Shown: piece after piece, positions 27,608 through 37,024 of the stretch
How positions within the stretch are numbered: position 1 is the stretch's first letter
Layout: each line of letters opens with the position of its first letter
Position numbers and translations under genes: made by a program
Source of the DNA: Paenibacillus daejeonensis DSM 15491
Lineage (GTDB): Bacteria; Bacillota; Bacilli; Paenibacillales; Paenibacillaceae
NCBI RefSeq assembly: GCF_000378385.1
Contig: NZ_KB899659.1
Location: forward strand, 523,418-587,417
Reading direction: 5' to 3'
DNA: 64,000 nucleotides
The notes under the pieces: model-generated
The model's input: the letters and a program-made list of their open reading frames with translations, nothing else
Databases searched by the model: none
Told to the model about the DNA's origin: nothing

Positions 27608-28360
27608 TTAACCCATGTACATGCCTCCGTCGACATGTACGGTTTGGCCGGTCATATACGCTGCTGCATCGGAGGCCAGAAAGCGCACTGCGCTGGCAAT
27701 ATCTTCGGGCCGGCCAAGCCTGGCCAGCGGAATCTGCCCGCCCAGCTGCTCCCGCATCTCTGCAGGCAGCTTGTCCGTCATCTCCGTCTCAATGAAGCCC
27801 GGAGCAATACAATTGACCGTAATGCCGCGGGAGGCCAGCTCGCGCGCCGAAGATTTGGTAAGGCCGATAACGCCAGCCTTGGCCGCAACATAATTCGCCT
27901 GACCCGGGTTACCCAGTGCTCCGACGACGGATGAGATATTAATAATCCGGCCTGAGCGCTGCTTCATCATCGGGCGCGTGACAGCCTTGATGCCGTTGAA
28001 GACACCTTTAAGGTTGGTCTCGATGACCTGGTCAAATTCTTCTTCCTTCATCCGCATGATCAGATTATCACGCGTGATGCCAGCGTTATTGACCAGTATG
28101 TCCAAAGAACCAAAGGCTTCAATCACTTGCTTGACCATTGCATCAAACTCATCGGGCTTGCCAACGTTCGCCTTGATTGTAATGGCCCGTCTGCCCAGCG
28201 CCTCGACCGCCTGCGCAGTCTCTGCTGCTGCAGCCTCGCCGCCCGCATAGTTGACCGCCACGTCGGCGCCCGCTTCAGCCAACGCCACGGCGATGGCACG
28301 ACCAATCCCGCGGGAGCCGCCTGTCACCAGTGCCGTTTTGCCTTCCAAGCCTGCAAACAT
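27608..28360 (-). CDS. fabG: 3-oxoacyl-[ACP] reductase
   Basis: NADPH-dependent short-chain dehydrogenase reducing 3-oxoacyl-ACP. The 250 residues contain the cofactor loop [22 protein letters not shown], the catalytic Ser in [15 protein letters not shown] and the YVAAK motif, with the C-terminus [14 protein letters not shown] typical of FabG. It lies between fabD and acpP. Confidence 0.97.
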   Translation of the reverse strand: MFAGLEGKTALVTGGSRGIGRAIAVALAEAGADVAVNYAGGEAAAAETAQAVEALGRRAITIKANVGKPDEFDAMVKQVIEAFGSLDILVNNAGITRDNLIMRMKEEEFDQVIETNLKGVFNGIKAVTRPMMKQRSGRIINISSVVGALGNPGQANYVAAKAGVIGLTKSSARELASRGITVNCIAPGFIETEMTDKLPAEMREQLGGQIPLARLGRPEDIASAVRFLASDAAAYMTGQTVHVDGGMYMG

Positions 28361-28380
28361 TGCAGCACCTCCTCTATGTC

Positions 28381-29310
28381 CTAATTCGTTGTAAATGATT
28401 CGATCGCCGCAGCGGTATTGATACTGACTACGCGAGCAGATTTATCGATTTTGCGAATTAAACCTGCAAGCACAGTGCCTGAGCCAATCTCGATAAAGGT
28501 ATCGACGCCCGACTCCAGCATGTAACGGATGCTATCCTCCCATAGGACGGGAGAGACAACTTGCTCCGCCAGCAGGCGGCGAATCGTTTCTGCATCCGTT
28601 ACCGGCGCAGCTGTCACATTGGCGATGACGGGTACTGTCGCGTCAGAGAGCTCCAGACCTGCCAGCACGTCACCAAGCTGCGCTGCCGCAGGCTTCATCA
28701 GCGAAGAGTGGAACGGCCCGCTGACCTCAAGCGGGATGGCCCGCTTGGCGCCAGCTTCTTTGCACCGCTGCACAACCGCAGATACCCCTGCAGCCGTTCC
28801 CGAGACGACAATCTGTCCCGGACAGTTCACGTTCGCCAGCTCCACACTGCCGCTCTCGCGGCTTACAGTCTCACATAGCTCGGCCAGCGCTGCCCGCTCT
28901 GCTCCCAGAACCGCAGCCATGGCCCCTTCTCCGCTTGGCACGGCCTGCTCCATGAACTCACCCCGGGCGCGAACTGTGCGGAGCGCATCCTCGTAAGCAA
29001 TGACTCCAGCGGCCACGAGCGCGCTGTACTCACCCAGGCTGTGCCCGGCTACATAATCGGGCTGAATGCCATGGCGCTTGAACGCCTCAAGAAGGGCAAC
29101 GCTGACAGCCAGCAACGCAGGCTGCGTATTGGCTGTCTGCTTCAGCTGCTCCTCCGGTCCCTCAAATATTAACTCGCTTAAGGAAAAGCCAAGCGCCTCG
29201 TCGGCACGGGTAATAGCGTGCCGGGAGGCTTCGATTGTATCATACGCGTCTTTCCCCATACCGACTGCTTGCGCACCCTGGCCGGGAAAGACAAATGCGA
29301 TTTTGCCCAT
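28381..29310 (-). CDS. fabD: Malonyl-CoA:ACP transacylase
   Basis: Transfers malonyl groups to ACP. The 309-residue protein begins [19 protein letters not shown], has the serine nucleophile in [14 protein letters not shown], the Arg-containing RGEFMEQA, and the His in [10 protein letters not shown]. The ATG is preceded by GGAGGAGGA; a frame open to 29361 would overlap fabH. It is followed by fabG with a 20-nt gap. Confidence 0.97.
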   Translation of the reverse strand: MGKIAFVFPGQGAQAVGMGKDAYDTIEASRHAITRADEALGFSLSELIFEGPEEQLKQTANTQPALLAVSVALLEAFKRHGIQPDYVAGHSLGEYSALVAAGVIAYEDALRTVRARGEFMEQAVPSGEGAMAAVLGAERAALAELCETVSRESGSVELANVNCPGQIVVSGTAAGVSAVVQRCKEAGAKRAIPLEVSGPFHSSLMKPAAAQLGDVLAGLELSDATVPVIANVTAAPVTDAETIRRLLAEQVVSPVLWEDSIRYMLESGVDTFIEIGSGTVLAGLIRKIDKSARVVSINTAAAIESFTTN

Positions 29311-29333
29311 TGCTGTTCCTCCTCCTGCTGTGC

Positions 29334-30320
29334 TTACCAAGTCAGAACCGATGCGCCCCAAGTCAGGCCGCCCCCGAATCCGACCATCACGATCGTGTCG
29401 CCTTCCTTGATCCGGCCCGATTCTACGGCTTCCGCCAGCGCAATCGGAATCGAGCCTGCCGACACGTTACCATATTTGTCGAGGTTGATCATACATTTGT
29501 CCTCTGGCAGCTGCAGCCGGTTCAGCGCAGACTGGATGATTCGGATGTTGGCTTGATGCGGAACCAGAAGATCAATGTCTTCCTTGCCCATCCCGGCCTT
29601 GCGAAGAGCCTCCTCCGCCGCATTCCCCATGATGCGAACAGCGAACTTGAATACTTCACTACCAGCCATCTGAATGAAATGCTGGCGCTCCCCGATGCTC
29701 TGCTCGGTAGCAGGCACGCGCGAGCCGCCGCCACACACCTTGAGTAAATCGCCGCCTGCACCATCAGCACCGAGTTCGAACGCACGGAACCCTCTGCCCT
29801 CCGCTACTGGGCCAAGAACGACAGCTCCCGCTCCGTCGCCGAACAGGATGCAGGTGTTGCGGTCGGTGAAATCGGTAATTCGCGACAGGCATTCTGCGCC
29901 GACAACCAGCACATGACGATACATGCCTGAAGCAATCATGCTGGAGGCTGTTGCCAGCCCGTAGATAAAGCCTGAGCAAGCAGCCGACAGATCAAAAGCA
30001 GCGGCTCGCGATGCTCCCAGTTTATCCTGGAGGATGCATGCCGTCGAAGGGAAGAACATATCTGGGGTAATTGTGGCGACGATGATGAGATCGAGCTCTT
30101 CTGCCGAGATACCGGCTGCCCGAAGCGCCGAGACCGATGCCTCGTAGGCCAAGTCGGACGTGGCTTGATCAGGAGCTGCCAAGCGCCGCTCCCGGATCCC
30201 TGTCCGGCTCACAATCCATTCGTCATTGGTCTCCACCATCTGCTCAAGCTCCTGGTTGGTGAGGACCCGCTCAGGAACATACTTGCCTGTGCCTAAAATG
30301 CCTACTGGTTGAAGATTCAT
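29334..30320 (-). CDS. fabH: 3-oxoacyl-[ACP] synthase III
   Basis: Initiating condensing enzyme that selects the acyl-CoA primer, often branched in Bacilli. The 328 residues show the triad: Cys in DLSAACSGFIYG, His in VPHQANIRII and Asn in KYGNVSAGSIP. It lies 4 nt downstream of plsX, and its product supplies FabF. In B. subtilis the fabH genes are outside this cluster. Confidence 0.97.
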   Translation of the reverse strand: MNLQPVGILGTGKYVPERVLTNQELEQMVETNDEWIVSRTGIRERRLAAPDQATSDLAYEASVSALRAAGISAEELDLIIVATITPDMFFPSTACILQDKLGASRAAAFDLSAACSGFIYGLATASSMIASGMYRHVLVVGAECLSRITDFTDRNTCILFGDGAGAVVLGPVAEGRGFRAFELGADGAGGDLLKVCGGGSRVPATEQSIGERQHFIQMAGSEVFKFAVRIMGNAAEEALRKAGMGKEDIDLLVPHQANIRIIQSALNRLQLPEDKCMINLDKYGNVSAGSIPIALAEAVESGRIKEGDTIVMVGFGGGLTWGASVLTW

Positions 30321-30324
30321 TGCT

Positions 30325-31323
30325 TCACTCTCGCTTCCCGCTTATTTCCGAGGTGATCGCCTGGATCAGACGTCCCTCCACTGCGGCTCTCGCCTGCCGC
30401 ACGGCGTTTTTGACGGCGACGGCGTCTGATGAGCCGTGGCTCTTCAGGACAAGTCCGTTCACCCCAAGCAGCGGTGCGGCACCGTGCTCCTTGTAATCCA
30501 TTTTTCGTCTGAAATCGCGCAGACCCGGCAGCATGATCATCGCTGCCAGCTTCGTCAACAGGTTCTTGCTGAACTGCTCTTTCAGGACGCCAAAAACCGT
30601 GCCAGCCGTACCCTCCATCGCCTTCAACAAGATGTTGCCGACAAAGCCGTCGCAGACTAACACGTCGCACCCTCTTGTCAGAACATCGCGTGCCTCCACG
30701 TTACCCACAAAGTCGATCGGGGCAGCAGCCAAAAGATCGTACGCCGCCTTGGTCAACTCATTGCCTTTCTTCTCTTCCGTGCCGACATTGAGCAGGCCGA
30801 CGCGTGGCTTTGCCAGGCCGTGCACCTTTTGACGGTAGATGCTGCCCATCAAGCCGTACTGCAGCAGGTGCTCCGGCTTCGCATCCATGTTGGCCCCGAG
30901 GTCAAGCGCCAGCAAACCGACATTGTCCAGCGTCGGCATCATAGGCGCCAGCGCCGGTCGCTCGATGCCATCGATTCGGCCCAAAATCAGCAGCCCGGTT
31001 GCCATCAGTGCTCCGGTATTGCCTGCCGAAATCATCGCATCCGCTTCACCTTCACGAACCAGCGTGCCGGCAACGACCATGGAGGAGCCTTTTTTGCGAC
31101 GTACAGCGCGTACCGGCTCTTCATCCGGTCCAATCACATCGTCAGCATGACGAACCTCAAGGGTGGCCGGCGCTGAACCAAGCAGTGGCCGTATCTTGGC
31201 TTCATCTCCGACTAGCACGATCGTAGCGTCCGGCCACGCCTCAGCCGCCTCGATCGCTCCTTTAACTACTGCGTCCGGGGCGTGGTCTCCCCCCATCGCA
31301 TCGATTGCGATCCGTATGGTCAT
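30325..31323 (-). CDS. plsX: Phosphate acyltransferase PlsX
   Basis: Makes acyl-phosphate from acyl-ACP for phosphatidic acid synthesis. The 332-residue protein has the family start MTIRIAIDAMGGDHAPDAVV and SAGNTGALMATGLLILGRI, with FVGNILLKAMEG in the C-terminal half. The ATG is 4 nt after AGGAGGGG; the longer frame to 31395 runs into fapR. It is the first enzyme gene of the FapR operon. Confidence 0.97.
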   Translation of the reverse strand: MTIRIAIDAMGGDHAPDAVVKGAIEAAEAWPDATIVLVGDEAKIRPLLGSAPATLEVRHADDVIGPDEEPVRAVRRKKGSSMVVAGTLVREGEADAMISAGNTGALMATGLLILGRIDGIERPALAPMMPTLDNVGLLALDLGANMDAKPEHLLQYGLMGSIYRQKVHGLAKPRVGLLNVGTEEKKGNELTKAAYDLLAAAPIDFVGNVEARDVLTRGCDVLVCDGFVGNILLKAMEGTAGTVFGVLKEQFSKNLLTKLAAMIMLPGLRDFRRKMDYKEHGAAPLLGVNGLVLKSHGSSDAVAVKNAVRQARAAVEGRLIQAITSEISGKRE

Positions 31324-31333
31324 CCCCCTCCTT

Positions 31334-31921
31334 CTACTCGCCTTTTGAACGGAACACAACAAAATGCCCCTGGAAGACCATTTCTTCCCCGACATATGTA
31401 ATCACTTCAACCTTGGCCTTGCTGCCCTCGCCGGGCCCCGACCGCACATACGCCTTGGCGATGCACTTTTCATGCAGTTTGATGGAACGGATAAACCGCA
31501 AATCCGCCGAGGCGGTTAGAGCGATTTCATCGTCAATGACGGCGACGGCCAGCGAGTTGGCCTGGGCGAAGATATGATGTCCTCTTGCAATGCCCGTGCG
31601 CGAAAACACGTGCTCCTCGCGAATCTCAAAAATGGATATCCCGCTTTTGTCCAGCTGCAGGTCAATGATGTCACCAATAATTTCGTGCATGGGTAGCGAC
31701 CGTACAGGATCGTACGAGCGCTCTGCCATCAGCTTGATCCGCTCCCGCAGCTCGGGAATGCCAAGCTCCAGCCGGTCCAGGCGGATGGTCTGGATGCTGA
31801 CCTTGAGCCGTCGATTCAGTTCTCTGTCCGTCATAAACGGATTGTCCTCAATGAGCCTGGCCAGCTGCTGCTGCCGCTCACGCTTGGGCAGACGTTCGAT
31901 AGCCCGCACCACCTTAATCAT
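31334..31921 (-). CDS. fapR: Fatty-acid and phospholipid biosynthesis repressor FapR
   Basis: Malonyl-CoA-responsive repressor. The 195 residues have an N-terminal helix-turn-helix (FMTDRELNRRLKVSIQTIRLDRLELGIPELRERIK) shortened here to DRELNRRLKVSIQTIRLDRL, and a C-terminal hot-dog fold (GHHIFAQANSLAVAVIDDE, FVVFRSKGE) that binds malonyl-CoA. The ATG is only about 20 nt from the -10 and lacks a clear ribosome binding site, so the true start is unsure; the conserved part begins near KRERQQ at residue 13. A FapR operator precedes it, so it should repress itself and plsX-fabHDG-acpP-fabF. Confidence 0.93.
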   Translation of the reverse strand: MIKVVRAIERLPKRERQQQLARLIEDNPFMTDRELNRRLKVSIQTIRLDRLELGIPELRERIKLMAERSYDPVRSLPMHEIIGDIIDLQLDKSGISIFEIREEHVFSRTGIARGHHIFAQANSLAVAVIDDEIALTASADLRFIRSIKLHEKCIAKAYVRSGPGEGSKAKVEVITYVGEEMVFQGHFVVFRSKGE

Positions 31922-31937
31922 CTAGTATCAGATCATA

Positions 31938-31954
31938 TTATCACCAGGTACTAA
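31938..31954 (-). promoter_or_regulatory. FapR operator overlapping the fapR promoter
   Basis: The minus-strand 17-mer TTAGTACCTGGTGATAA differs from the palindrome TTAGTACCTGGTACTAA at two positions, and FapR sites in Bacillus have this form. It lies between a TTTATA -35-like box and a GATAAT -10 spaced by 17 nt, the classic layout for repression. Confidence 0.8.
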
Positions 31955-32052
31955 TCCAGTATAAAGAAAAACCTGGCGGGAAGCAACGGGCTCACAGTCC
32001 CACGAGCACTTCCGGAAGTGTCTGTTCCAGGGCCCGTATGGCGTATCTTGTC

Positions 32053-32087
32053 AAAAAAAATAGCACCTCACCATAGATGAAGTACTA
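32053..32087 (-). terminator. Rho-independent terminator after rpmF
   Basis: Minus-strand AGTACTTCA and TGAGGTGCT pair over 9 bp with two G-U pairs, followed by a T8 run. It isolates the yceD-rpmF transcript from the FapR promoter. Confidence 0.8.
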
Positions 32088-32098
32088 CTTATTCAATC

Positions 32099-32272
32099 CT
32101 ATTGCTTGATGATCTCTCTCGATTTGTAGGTTCCGCACACTTTGCACACGCGATGAGCCAGCTTCAGCTCTCCGCATTGGTCGCATTTGACCATGCCCGG
32201 CACAACAAGCTTAAAGTGTGTGCGGCGCTTGTCGCGGCGAGTTTTGGATGTTCTTCTTTGTGGTACTGCCAT
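32099..32272 (-). CDS. rpmF: 50S ribosomal protein L32
   Basis: A 57-residue L32 read directly from the sequence. It begins [20 protein letters not shown] and carries a zinc ribbon, CDQC then CKVC, so it is the zinc-binding (C+) form. The start follows AAGGAGGTGGG at 5 nt. It lies immediately downstream of yceD, a near-universal pairing in bacteria. Confidence 0.97.
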   Translation of the reverse strand: MAVPQRRTSKTRRDKRRTHFKLVVPGMVKCDQCGELKLAHRVCKVCGTYKSREIIKQ

Positions 32273-32315
32273 CTATCCCACCTCCTTCACAGAAATCAGA
32301 CGCTTGCAGCGCCTG

Positions 32316-32822
32316 TCAGTCCTTAAACAAGTCCTTCAAAGCCGCCATCCGCGGATCGATCCGATCATTGGAGCAGCTGCAGGCAATCTCGTTACGGTTG
32401 ACTCCGCACTGTGGGCACAGCCCTTTGCATGTGTCGCTGCAGAGCGGCACAAAAGGCAAGTGCAACAGTAAAGACTCTTCCAAATAAGGAATCAAATCCA
32501 CCTTGTCCTCTTCGGCAACAATCACATCTTCCTCCGGCGGAACCGCAGACTCAGAAGTCGCCAGCTTGAATCGCTCGGAAAAAGGAAACTCCACATGCTC
32601 ATGCGCCGGCTCTAGGCAACGGGAACAGGCAAAGGATGCATCCAGTGACATTTCGCCTTCCACCCGGACCACACGCGCCTCGGGCGTTGCCGTCAGGCGA
32701 ACCGCCAGCGGTCCGGCCTCCAGCACATCCCTGCGGCCTTTCATCAGGTCAGTCACATCCAGGGTGGTGTTGAGCGGCGTAGGCACTCCCTTAGAAAGTA
32801 CCTCTTGAATTCGTAAAATCAT
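32316..32822 (-). CDS. DUF177/YceD family protein
   Basis: A 168-residue protein of the YceD (B. subtilis YlbN) family, linked to 23S rRNA accumulation and L32 expression in other organisms. Features are MILRIQEVLSKG, an acidic middle (EEDVIVAEEDKVDL), CSRCLEP and a C-terminal cysteine cluster CSDTCKGLCPQCG with CSC. A strong promoter lies 30 nt upstream and rpmF follows, so the pair is one operon. Confidence 0.92.
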   Translation of the reverse strand: MILRIQEVLSKGVPTPLNTTLDVTDLMKGRRDVLEAGPLAVRLTATPEARVVRVEGEMSLDASFACSRCLEPAHEHVEFPFSERFKLATSESAVPPEEDVIVAEEDKVDLIPYLEESLLLHLPFVPLCSDTCKGLCPQCGVNRNEIACSCSNDRIDPRMAALKDLFKD

Positions 32823-32850
32823 CTCTGATCACTCCAAACAAACAAAATTT

Positions 32851-32880
32851 ATTATATCGATCCCTGATGGCCTTTGTCAA
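32851..32880 (-). promoter_or_regulatory. Sigma-A promoter of yceD-rpmF
   Basis: A consensus TTGACA and TATAAT on the minus strand, 18 nt apart, directly upstream of yceD. This is the best-matching promoter noticed in the window. Confidence 0.8.
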
Positions 32881-32963
32881 CAATTTCATCAGATTTGTAG
32901 GTTTCCCTCATCTTTCATGCTATATTGAAGAAAATCGTACAAACCGGAGGGAGGACTGTTCTC

Positions 32964-34205
32964 GTGAACACAGTCGGGCTCGTCGTCGAATATAATCCGT
33001 TTCATAACGGTCATCTCTATCATGTGCAGCAATCGGTCAAACAAACAAAGGCCGACGCTGTAGTCGCCGTGATGAGCGGTCATTTCCTGCAGCGCGGGGA
33101 GCCGGCTCTGCTCGACAAGTGGGCACGGGCAGAGATGGCCCTTGCCGGCGGCTGTGACCTGGTGATCGAACTGCCGGTCGCCTACGCTACGCAGCCTGCC
33201 GAATGGTTCGCCTACGGAGCCGTGTCGCTGCTGGAGGCGACCGGCGTCGTGGACACGCTCTGCTTTGGCAGCGAGAGCGGGGCATTGGAGGCGCTGGAGC
33301 CAGCTGCACGGCTGCTGTTCGACGAGCCGCCGCAATTCCAGGACCTGCTGCGGCTTCATCTCGAGCAGGGTCACAGTTATCCGTCAGCCTATGCTGCGGC
33401 TGCAACTACCTATATGGAAGAGCTCGGTTACGGCGCTGACACCCGTCCCGACCTTTCCAGTCCCAACAATTCGCTGGGTCTTCATTATCTCATGGCGCTC
33501 CTGCGGATCGGCAGCTCCATCCGGCCCCATACCATTCTTCGGGAGGCGGCCGGTTATCATCAGAGCGAGATCACCGATAGCCGGATCGCCAGTGCTACCG
33601 CAATCCGGCAGCGCTTGAGCGAGGGAGAACCCCTCGCGGCTATCGCCCCTTATGTCCCTGCCACCACGCTGCGGATTCTGGAGCGGGAATGGTCCGCCGG
33701 AAGAGCTCCTGTCAGCTGGCAGAGCTTCACACCGCAGCTCCTTCACACGCTCGCTACATCAACAGCGGAGCGTCTTGCCGGACTGCACGGGATGACCGAG
33801 GGTCTCCAGCATCGCCTGCTCCAGGCACTGCCCGGCCTTGCCGAAGCCGGCTTTGAATCACTCCTGGCAGCCCTGAAGACCAAACGGTACACAAGGACCA
33901 AGCTGCAACGCGTTCTGTTATCCGTACTGCTCGGCCACGAGCATGGCGAACTGCAGCCGGACCGTTTGCGGACAGGCGTGCAGTATATAAGAGTACTAGG
34001 CTTCAGCTCTACGGGTCAAGCGCTGTTGGCACAGATGCGCAAGCAGGCCAAGCTGCCGATTATACTTAGTGCAGCCCGGCCCCCTGCGGAGCTGCCGTAC
34101 CTCGGGCTCGATACCCGTGCTTCCGCCGCTTACGCCTTGGCCCAGCAGCAGCCAAGCGGCAAGGGCATGTACCGCGATTATTTCCTGCCGCCCATCCGTA
34201 GCTAA
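32964..34205 (+). CDS. tmcAL: tRNA(Met) cytidine acetate ligase TmcAL (YlbM)
   Basis: Forms N4-acetylcytidine at position 34 of elongator tRNA-Met using acetate and ATP. The 413-residue protein starts with the nucleotidyltransferase HxGH fold (VGLVVEYNPFHNGHLYHV), followed by VMSGHFLQRGEPALLDK and NNSLGLHYL, then a helical C-terminal half. The start is GTG with GGAGGGAGG upstream; an earlier frame start at 32925 would include that site. It converges on ylbL with only 5 nt between the stop codons. Confidence 0.95.
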   Translation: MNTVGLVVEYNPFHNGHLYHVQQSVKQTKADAVVAVMSGHFLQRGEPALLDKWARAEMALAGGCDLVIELPVAYATQPAEWFAYGAVSLLEATGVVDTLCFGSESGALEALEPAARLLFDEPPQFQDLLRLHLEQGHSYPSAYAAAATTYMEELGYGADTRPDLSSPNNSLGLHYLMALLRIGSSIRPHTILREAAGYHQSEITDSRIASATAIRQRLSEGEPLAAIAPYVPATTLRILEREWSAGRAPVSWQSFTPQLLHTLATSTAERLAGLHGMTEGLQHRLLQALPGLAEAGFESLLAALKTKRYTRTKLQRVLLSVLLGHEHGELQPDRLRTGVQYIRVLGFSSTGQALLAQMRKQAKLPIILSAARPPAELPYLGLDTRASAAYALAQQQPSGKGMYRDYFLPPIRS

Positions 34206-34210
34206 TTGGG

Positions 34211-35242
34211 TTATGCCTCCTGTTGAAGTGCCTTGATGGCTTCGTCCAGTGTCGATACGGCAATCACCTTCATCTTGCTGCCGATCCGCCGCGCCTTGGC
34301 GGCGGCTTCTTCGGCGTTCTGGCTGGGAGCCAGGAACAGCTCGGTCCCCATGGCTTCTGCAGCTGTAATCTTCAGCGAGATCCCGCCGATCGGCCCAACT
34401 CTCCCTTGCGGATCAATCGTACCCGTTCCAGCGATCCGCCGTCCGCCGCTGGTATCTCCCGGTGTAAGATCATCGTAAATCTGCAGGGCGAAGATCAGCC
34501 CCGCGGACGGACCGCCGATCTCCCCTGCATCGATGCTCACTACCATCGCAGGATCCTCAGGTGTCAGCATGCGCAGCTCAGCCAATTGCAGCCCCCCCAG
34601 CGCCTGAGGAAGTCCTTGTGGATCGGAGGCTTCGAGTGTCTGTAGCAGCGTCGTCGACACCTCTTCCTCGCGCCCTTCGCGCAGCACAGTCCATTGCAGC
34701 GTATCGCCAGTGGAACGTTGCATCAAGAGCACAGCCAAGGCTGACGCATCCTTGAATTGCATGGCGTCGAGCGCCAACAGTTGATCGCCTGGCCGAAGAC
34801 CACCTCCTGCTGACTGCGGGACATCCGTCACTACAAGTCTATCCGGTTCAATTGTATAGGGAATTTCGGCAGCGCGATATGCCGCCTCGATTGCATTGCT
34901 TTGGGATTGCTGCATCACATAGCTTAGACGCGCAGCATATTCCGTCTGGCTTTTGTCCCCGATAATATCCCGTTTGTTGTACAGCAGCATATCCGAGTCC
35001 CACATCGACTGCAGCGACATCCAATAATTAGCCGAGGTCATCCGAATCGTCGTTAGCATGAAGACCCCCTCGGCTTGCGTGTCCTCCGATGCCGTCTGCA
35101 CCATGGGGCCAACCGGTGTTACTAGGCCGGGGGTGTATACCGCATAGGGCGTGGGCAGGTAGAGCAGACAGATCATTACGATCGCAGCCGCCAGAGCGGG
35201 CCGCAGGATCGCACCGCCCCGCGGCCGTTGCTGTGCATTCAT
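34211..35242 (-). CDS. ylbL: YlbL-like membrane-anchored PDZ and Lon-type serine protease
   Basis: The 343-residue protein has one N-terminal membrane anchor (LAAAIVMICLLYL, about 15-27), a PDZ domain near residues 130-200 (GLRPGDQLLALD), and a Lon/S16 protease domain with Ser in GEIGGPSAGLIFAL and Lys in GGISLKITAAE, giving the Ser-Lys dyad. In B. subtilis YlbL helps degrade the cell-division inhibitor YneA after DNA damage. The ATG follows GGAGG at 6 nt. Confidence 0.93.
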   Translation of the reverse strand: MNAQQRPRGGAILRPALAAAIVMICLLYLPTPYAVYTPGLVTPVGPMVQTASEDTQAEGVFMLTTIRMTSANYWMSLQSMWDSDMLLYNKRDIIGDKSQTEYAARLSYVMQQSQSNAIEAAYRAAEIPYTIEPDRLVVTDVPQSAGGGLRPGDQLLALDAMQFKDASALAVLLMQRSTGDTLQWTVLREGREEEVSTTLLQTLEASDPQGLPQALGGLQLAELRMLTPEDPAMVVSIDAGEIGGPSAGLIFALQIYDDLTPGDTSGGRRIAGTGTIDPQGRVGPIGGISLKITAAEAMGTELFLAPSQNAEEAAAKARRIGSKMKVIAVSTLDEAIKALQQEA

Positions 35243-35339
35243 GAGGAGCCTCCTTCCCAACCGTCCGAGTGGTCTATGTGCAGGCTTGTTCGCGTACTAT
35301 GATAATGTCCATACTATGCTTGTCTTGGAGGTTACCGGT

Positions 35340-36521
35340 ATGCTGCGAACCATTTTATATGCTATCTCTTCGCTGGCGCTCGTCGCGATTGTCGTTCGTA
35401 TGCCCGAGACCGCCCTCCAAGCCGCGCTCCAAGGCATCGCCCTCTGGTGGGGCATCGTCTTTCCAGGTCTCTTGCCTTTCTTTGTCCTGGCCGAGCTCCT
35501 GCGCGCCTTCGGGGTACTTCATGCCCTAAGTGTGCTGCTGGATGCTCCGATGCGGCGCTTGCTCGGCTGGCCAGGGGGCGCGGCCTGGGCCATTGCGATC
35601 GGCTGGACGGCCGGATATTCAGCAGGCGCAGAGGCGACAGCAGCGCTGCGAATGGAGCAGCGGATTAGCCGACGACAGGGCCAATGGCTGCTTGCCTTCT
35701 CCCATATGCCAAGCCCGATGCTAATCCTCATCGTCATCGGGGCAGGGTTTCTTCACCAACCGTCGCTGGGTATCCTCATTGCGCTAGCCGTGTGGCTCTC
35801 CGCTCTACTCGGATTAGTGCTGCTCCGACTTGTGCGCCGCCCCGCTCCAGAGCCGGAGGATAGAACACACACGCATCCTCCGACAGGCTTGCTCCGCGCT
35901 GCCGTAATAGCCATGCTGGAAGGTCACAGAAGCGATGGCCGAAGTCTCGGCCAGGTTCTGGGGGAAGCCGTAACTGGCAGCATCCAAAAGCTGATGACCA
36001 TCGGTGGTCTGATCATCATGGGCTCTCTGGCTTCCCGACTGTTGCAGCTGGCTCTGCCGCCTGCTTTATCTCCACTTGCTTTTTCCGGCCTGTTCGACAG
36101 TCATCTCGGCACCTACGCGCTTAGTGAAGCAATGACGAGCTATTCCACGCCGCTGATTCTTGGTGCCATCGCAGCCACCTTGTGCTGGGGCGGCTGGAGC
36201 TCACTCCTGCAAGCCCGCAGCGCCTGTGCCGGCACCGACCTGAGATTTGGCCCGTTTCTGCTGGCTCGAATCGGTCATGCCTTGCTGGCCTTTGGCGTCA
36301 TCCTGGCGTTATGGGAGCCCTATAATCGCTGGCTCAGCCCCGCCGTCTGGTCCCCAAGCGGCGCCGATGCCTGGCAACCACCACTTGAGCTGCGTCTTGG
36401 CGACCTGCCAAGCCTATGGTCTTATGTACCGGGCGCGATGGTCGGCTGGGGTGTATTGTGGAGTTTCCTTCTGTTAGGATCATTCCTCTATTGGGTCACT
36501 CAGCGACGGTCCCCGGCCTGA
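35340..36521 (+). CDS. ylbJ: Sporulation integral membrane protein YlbJ
   Basis: A 393-residue polytopic protein of the YlbJ family, with two gate-like nucleoside-recognition regions ([19 protein letters not shown], and [21 protein letters not shown]) and about eight membrane segments. YlbJ is needed for spore cortex and heat resistance in B. subtilis and is made in the mother cell. The ATG follows TTGGAGG at 8 nt; the frame from 35241 would overlap the divergent ylbL start. Its last 22 bp overlap the end of coaD on the other strand. Confidence 0.9.
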   Translation: MLRTILYAISSLALVAIVVRMPETALQAALQGIALWWGIVFPGLLPFFVLAELLRAFGVLHALSVLLDAPMRRLLGWPGGAAWAIAIGWTAGYSAGAEATAALRMEQRISRRQGQWLLAFSHMPSPMLILIVIGAGFLHQPSLGILIALAVWLSALLGLVLLRLVRRPAPEPEDRTHTHPPTGLLRAAVIAMLEGHRSDGRSLGQVLGEAVTGSIQKLMTIGGLIIMGSLASRLLQLALPPALSPLAFSGLFDSHLGTYALSEAMTSYSTPLILGAIAATLCWGGWSSLLQARSACAGTDLRFGPFLLARIGHALLAFGVILALWEPYNRWLSPAVWSPSGADAWQPPLELRLGDLPSLWSYVPGAMVGWGVLWSFLLLGSFLYWVTQRRSPA

Positions 36522-37024
36522 GCGCGATCGCGGAACCGCTGGGTCAGCGCCTGTTCGACATGCCGAGGCACGAGATCCTTGACATCTCCCTCGAACTGGG
36601 CGATTTCTTTGACAATGCTGGAGCTAAGATACGAATACTTCGGATTGGTCGTCATGAAGATCGTCTCGATTTCATCATCGAGATGACGGTTGGTGGAAGC
36701 GAGCTGCAGCTCATATTCGAAGTCGGTAACGGAGCGAATTCCCCGGACAATGACGCGCGCATCGCGGGACCGCATGTAGCGCACCAGCAGATCACGGAAG
36801 CTGTCGATTTCCACATTTTTCAGATCACTGGTAGCTTCTCGCAGCAGCTCTTTGCGCTCATCCACGGAAAACATCGGATTTTTGCTCGTATTGTTTAGTA
36901 CGGCGACAATCAGCTTGTCAAACTGTTTGGCTGCGCGATGAATAATGTCCAAATGGCCTAGGGTCACGGGATCAAAGCTCCCGGGGTACACGGCAATTCT
37001 CTCAATCGGGGCTTGGGGCTTCAT
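36500..37024 (-). CDS. coaD: Phosphopantetheine adenylyltransferase
   Basis: Penultimate step of coenzyme A synthesis. The 174-residue protein begins [19 protein letters not shown] and has [11 protein letters not shown] (the HxGH-type motif), [23 protein letters not shown] and [12 protein letters not shown]. The ATG at 37024 has AGGAGGA 6 nt upstream and overlaps rsmD by 23 bp. The C-terminus is about ten residues longer than the common 160-165. Confidence 0.97.
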   Translation of the reverse strand: MKPQAPIERIAVYPGSFDPVTLGHLDIIHRAAKQFDKLIVAVLNNTSKNPMFSVDERKELLREATSDLKNVEIDSFRDLLVRYMRSRDARVIVRGIRSVTDFEYELQLASTNRHLDDEIETIFMTTNPKYSYLSSSIVKEIAQFEGDVKDLVPRHVEQALTQRFRDRAQAGDRR

